DNA of 64,000 nucleotides from Acidiflorens sp963841945 (GTDB lineage: Bacteria > Acidobacteriota > Terriglobia > Terriglobales > Acidobacteriaceae), in NCBI GenBank assembly GCA_963841945.1, contig CAWJFC010000029.1, positions 231,871-295,870 of the forward strand, written 5' to 3'. The position numbers were made by a program, and so were the translations under genes. The notes beneath the pieces were generated by a model. It did not search any database. It had not been told where the DNA came from and saw nothing but the letters and a program-made list of their open reading frames with translations. Positions 62,750-64,000 of this stretch are shown one piece after another (the stretch's first letter is position 1; the number at the start of each line of letters is the position of its first letter).

Positions 62750-64000
62750 TCAATTAACCTTGTAAATCCTCAGGTCGCCGCAGTTTTGTTGCTCGATTAG
62801 CCACGGGGGCAGGGGTTTGGGGAGAGCTATATCGGTGCCGGGACGGGCGACAAGATACCGGACGTGCCATTTCCCGGCGATTTCGTGCAAGGTTTCCGGA
62901 TTCGTCGTGCTAAAGAGCAGGTCGTTATCGTAAAGCAGAGTTTTGAACCATGGGAGCACTATTTCGTTTCGTGCCATGTAACCCTCCAGAAGCGCAGGAC
63001 GCTCGGACAACGCGGAATAGCCATAGGAGCGTCCGTGGCCATCTTCTGTCATATTTACATCATGCTTGTTCGTCGCGAACACCTCTCCTGGAGCCATAAA
63101 TTCGCCGAGACGCCGCAGTCCGCGAACTTCGCCGGCGGAGTAAGTTATGTCGGTGTGAACCAATCCCCTTGCATACTTGACCCAATCCGAAGACCAAGCC
63201 AAAAAACCGGCCATCAGCACGAACATGAGAACTGCCGAACCGACCCTCGCGAAGCGCGTGCTGCGCTTCATCAGCGCCGAGAGGGTGGCCAGGAATGCGA
63301 GCGAAAGGGAGGCCAGCAGGAACTTCGGGATGAAGTAGCTGATTCCCGTCTTGCTATGAGTCGCATAAGCGACAATGCCGATCAAGAGGCCACAGGCGAC
63401 AAGGAGGATCATCCCCTTTATTGCAAGTCTGAGCCAATCAGAGATTATTTGGAGACGTTCGGCCCCGTGCCACCATTGGGGGGTCATCCGTGAGAAGGCA
63501 AAAATGCTGAAATATGCACTGCAAAAAGTAAATGCCGTATTTTTCGTTGGCGTCTTTGAGGCTGAGTAGGAGAGTGAATGCCAGAAGTCCCACGACACTG
63601 GCTAGGAACAGGACAGAAAGAGGCTCTTTCGAGGATTGTGAGATCCAGCGGAAGCCGACAATGCGAATCCCAGCACAGTCAAAAACCACATTAAAAGCAT
63701 CCACCACTGTGTACTCGCGTGCTGCTTGAACATCACTTGCGCCGCGTCCGGGGACTGGCCGTAACCCATAATCTTCCAAGCTCCAAGAAACAGGCCTAAC
63801 AAGAACACAATGGGCAGCCACGACTGTATCTCCCTGAGACGCCCCCAGAACAAGAGAATGCCAATTACACCCAGGCAATACAAGGCAGCAACCGGGTGCA
63901 CCGCAACCGCAAGTGCTGGTAGGGCCAGCAAAATGACACCTCGCCAGGTGAGTGCCGATTCGCGTGCCTGTTCGGCCAGACACAGACCCATGATCGCCGT
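62750..64000 (-). pseudogene. GT-C-like polytopic membrane protein, 5' end outside window, two compensating frameshifts
   Basis: The reading enters from beyond position 64000 as TAIMGLCLAEQARESALTW and continues through several membrane helices. At about 63636 the frame stops making sense (ending at a TAG at 63602), and the homologous sequence goes on in the next frame as SSKEPLSVLFLASVVGLLAF and TLLLSLKDANEKYGIYF. At about 63521 it returns to the first frame with SAYFSIFAFSRMTPQWWHGA and runs to 62750. One T too many in a T5 run explains the second shift. The C-terminal soluble part (LSERPALLEGYM, NPETLHEIAGKWHVRYLVAR) resembles the ends of GT-C-type membrane proteins. It may be a lipid-linked-sugar glycosyltransferase. 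Either damaged or mis-sequenced. Confidence 0.6.

Overview
The window looks like a chromosomal segment of an Acidobacteriota bacterium (Terriglobia/Koribacter-like). This is inferred from family content, not from a marker gene. The pointers are large secreted proteins built from Ig-like (He_PIG), choice-of-anchor D, HAF, GloVer, VCBS and tail-fibre-like repeats, Ser/Thr kinases carrying TPR repeats, an ECF sigma factor translationally coupled to such a kinase, an exosortase, and short palindromic repeats of the kind common in that phylum.

Layout. 1-2.7 kb: a divergent sulfur module. A YeiH-type sulfate/sulfite exporter and a 42-residue membrane protein face a cysteine dioxygenase across a region holding two promoters and a perfect palindromic operator. 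3.4-4.9 kb: a lone nuoB with a G-quadruplex-prone tract behind it, then a basic DUF6496-like protein. 5-7.5 kb: an exosortase with an extra fibronectin-like C-terminus, coupled to wecB. 7.9-9.4 kb: a secreted phosphoesterase. 10.3-23.4 kb: four secreted proteins, including a frameshifted choice-of-anchor D protein, a 1,679-residue Ig-repeat lipoprotein, and a 1,390-residue protein with five nearly identical 270-bp tandem repeats.

23.8-41.1 kb: an AbiEii remnant, then an ECF sigma factor/kinase operon facing seven co-oriented genes for secreted repeat proteins (28.2-39.7 kb). Two small genes, one DUF5763-like and one unknown, follow on the other strand. 41.4-43 kb holds a toxin-antitoxin cluster with two different antitoxins and one PIN toxin, flanked by decayed HNH endonuclease pieces. 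A second large kinase/TPR protein and a secreted L-type lectin follow.

49.5-64 kb is one long minus-strand glycan cluster: a GT-C-like membrane protein, an OafA-type acyltransferase, an SDR epimerase, a LegC-type aminotransferase, two glycosyltransferase-like proteins, two polysaccharide-deacetylase-like proteins, an FAD oxidoreductase, an ATP-grasp ligase, a tRNA-Gly(UCC), and a FemAB-like transferase. The tRNA lies 26 nt before the FemAB-like gene on the same strand and has two mispairs in its T stem. FemAB enzymes of known function use aminoacyl-tRNA, so this pair is the most interesting hypothesis in the window. The last 2 kb carry several mutually compensating indels, so consensus errors there must be excluded before reading those proteins literally.
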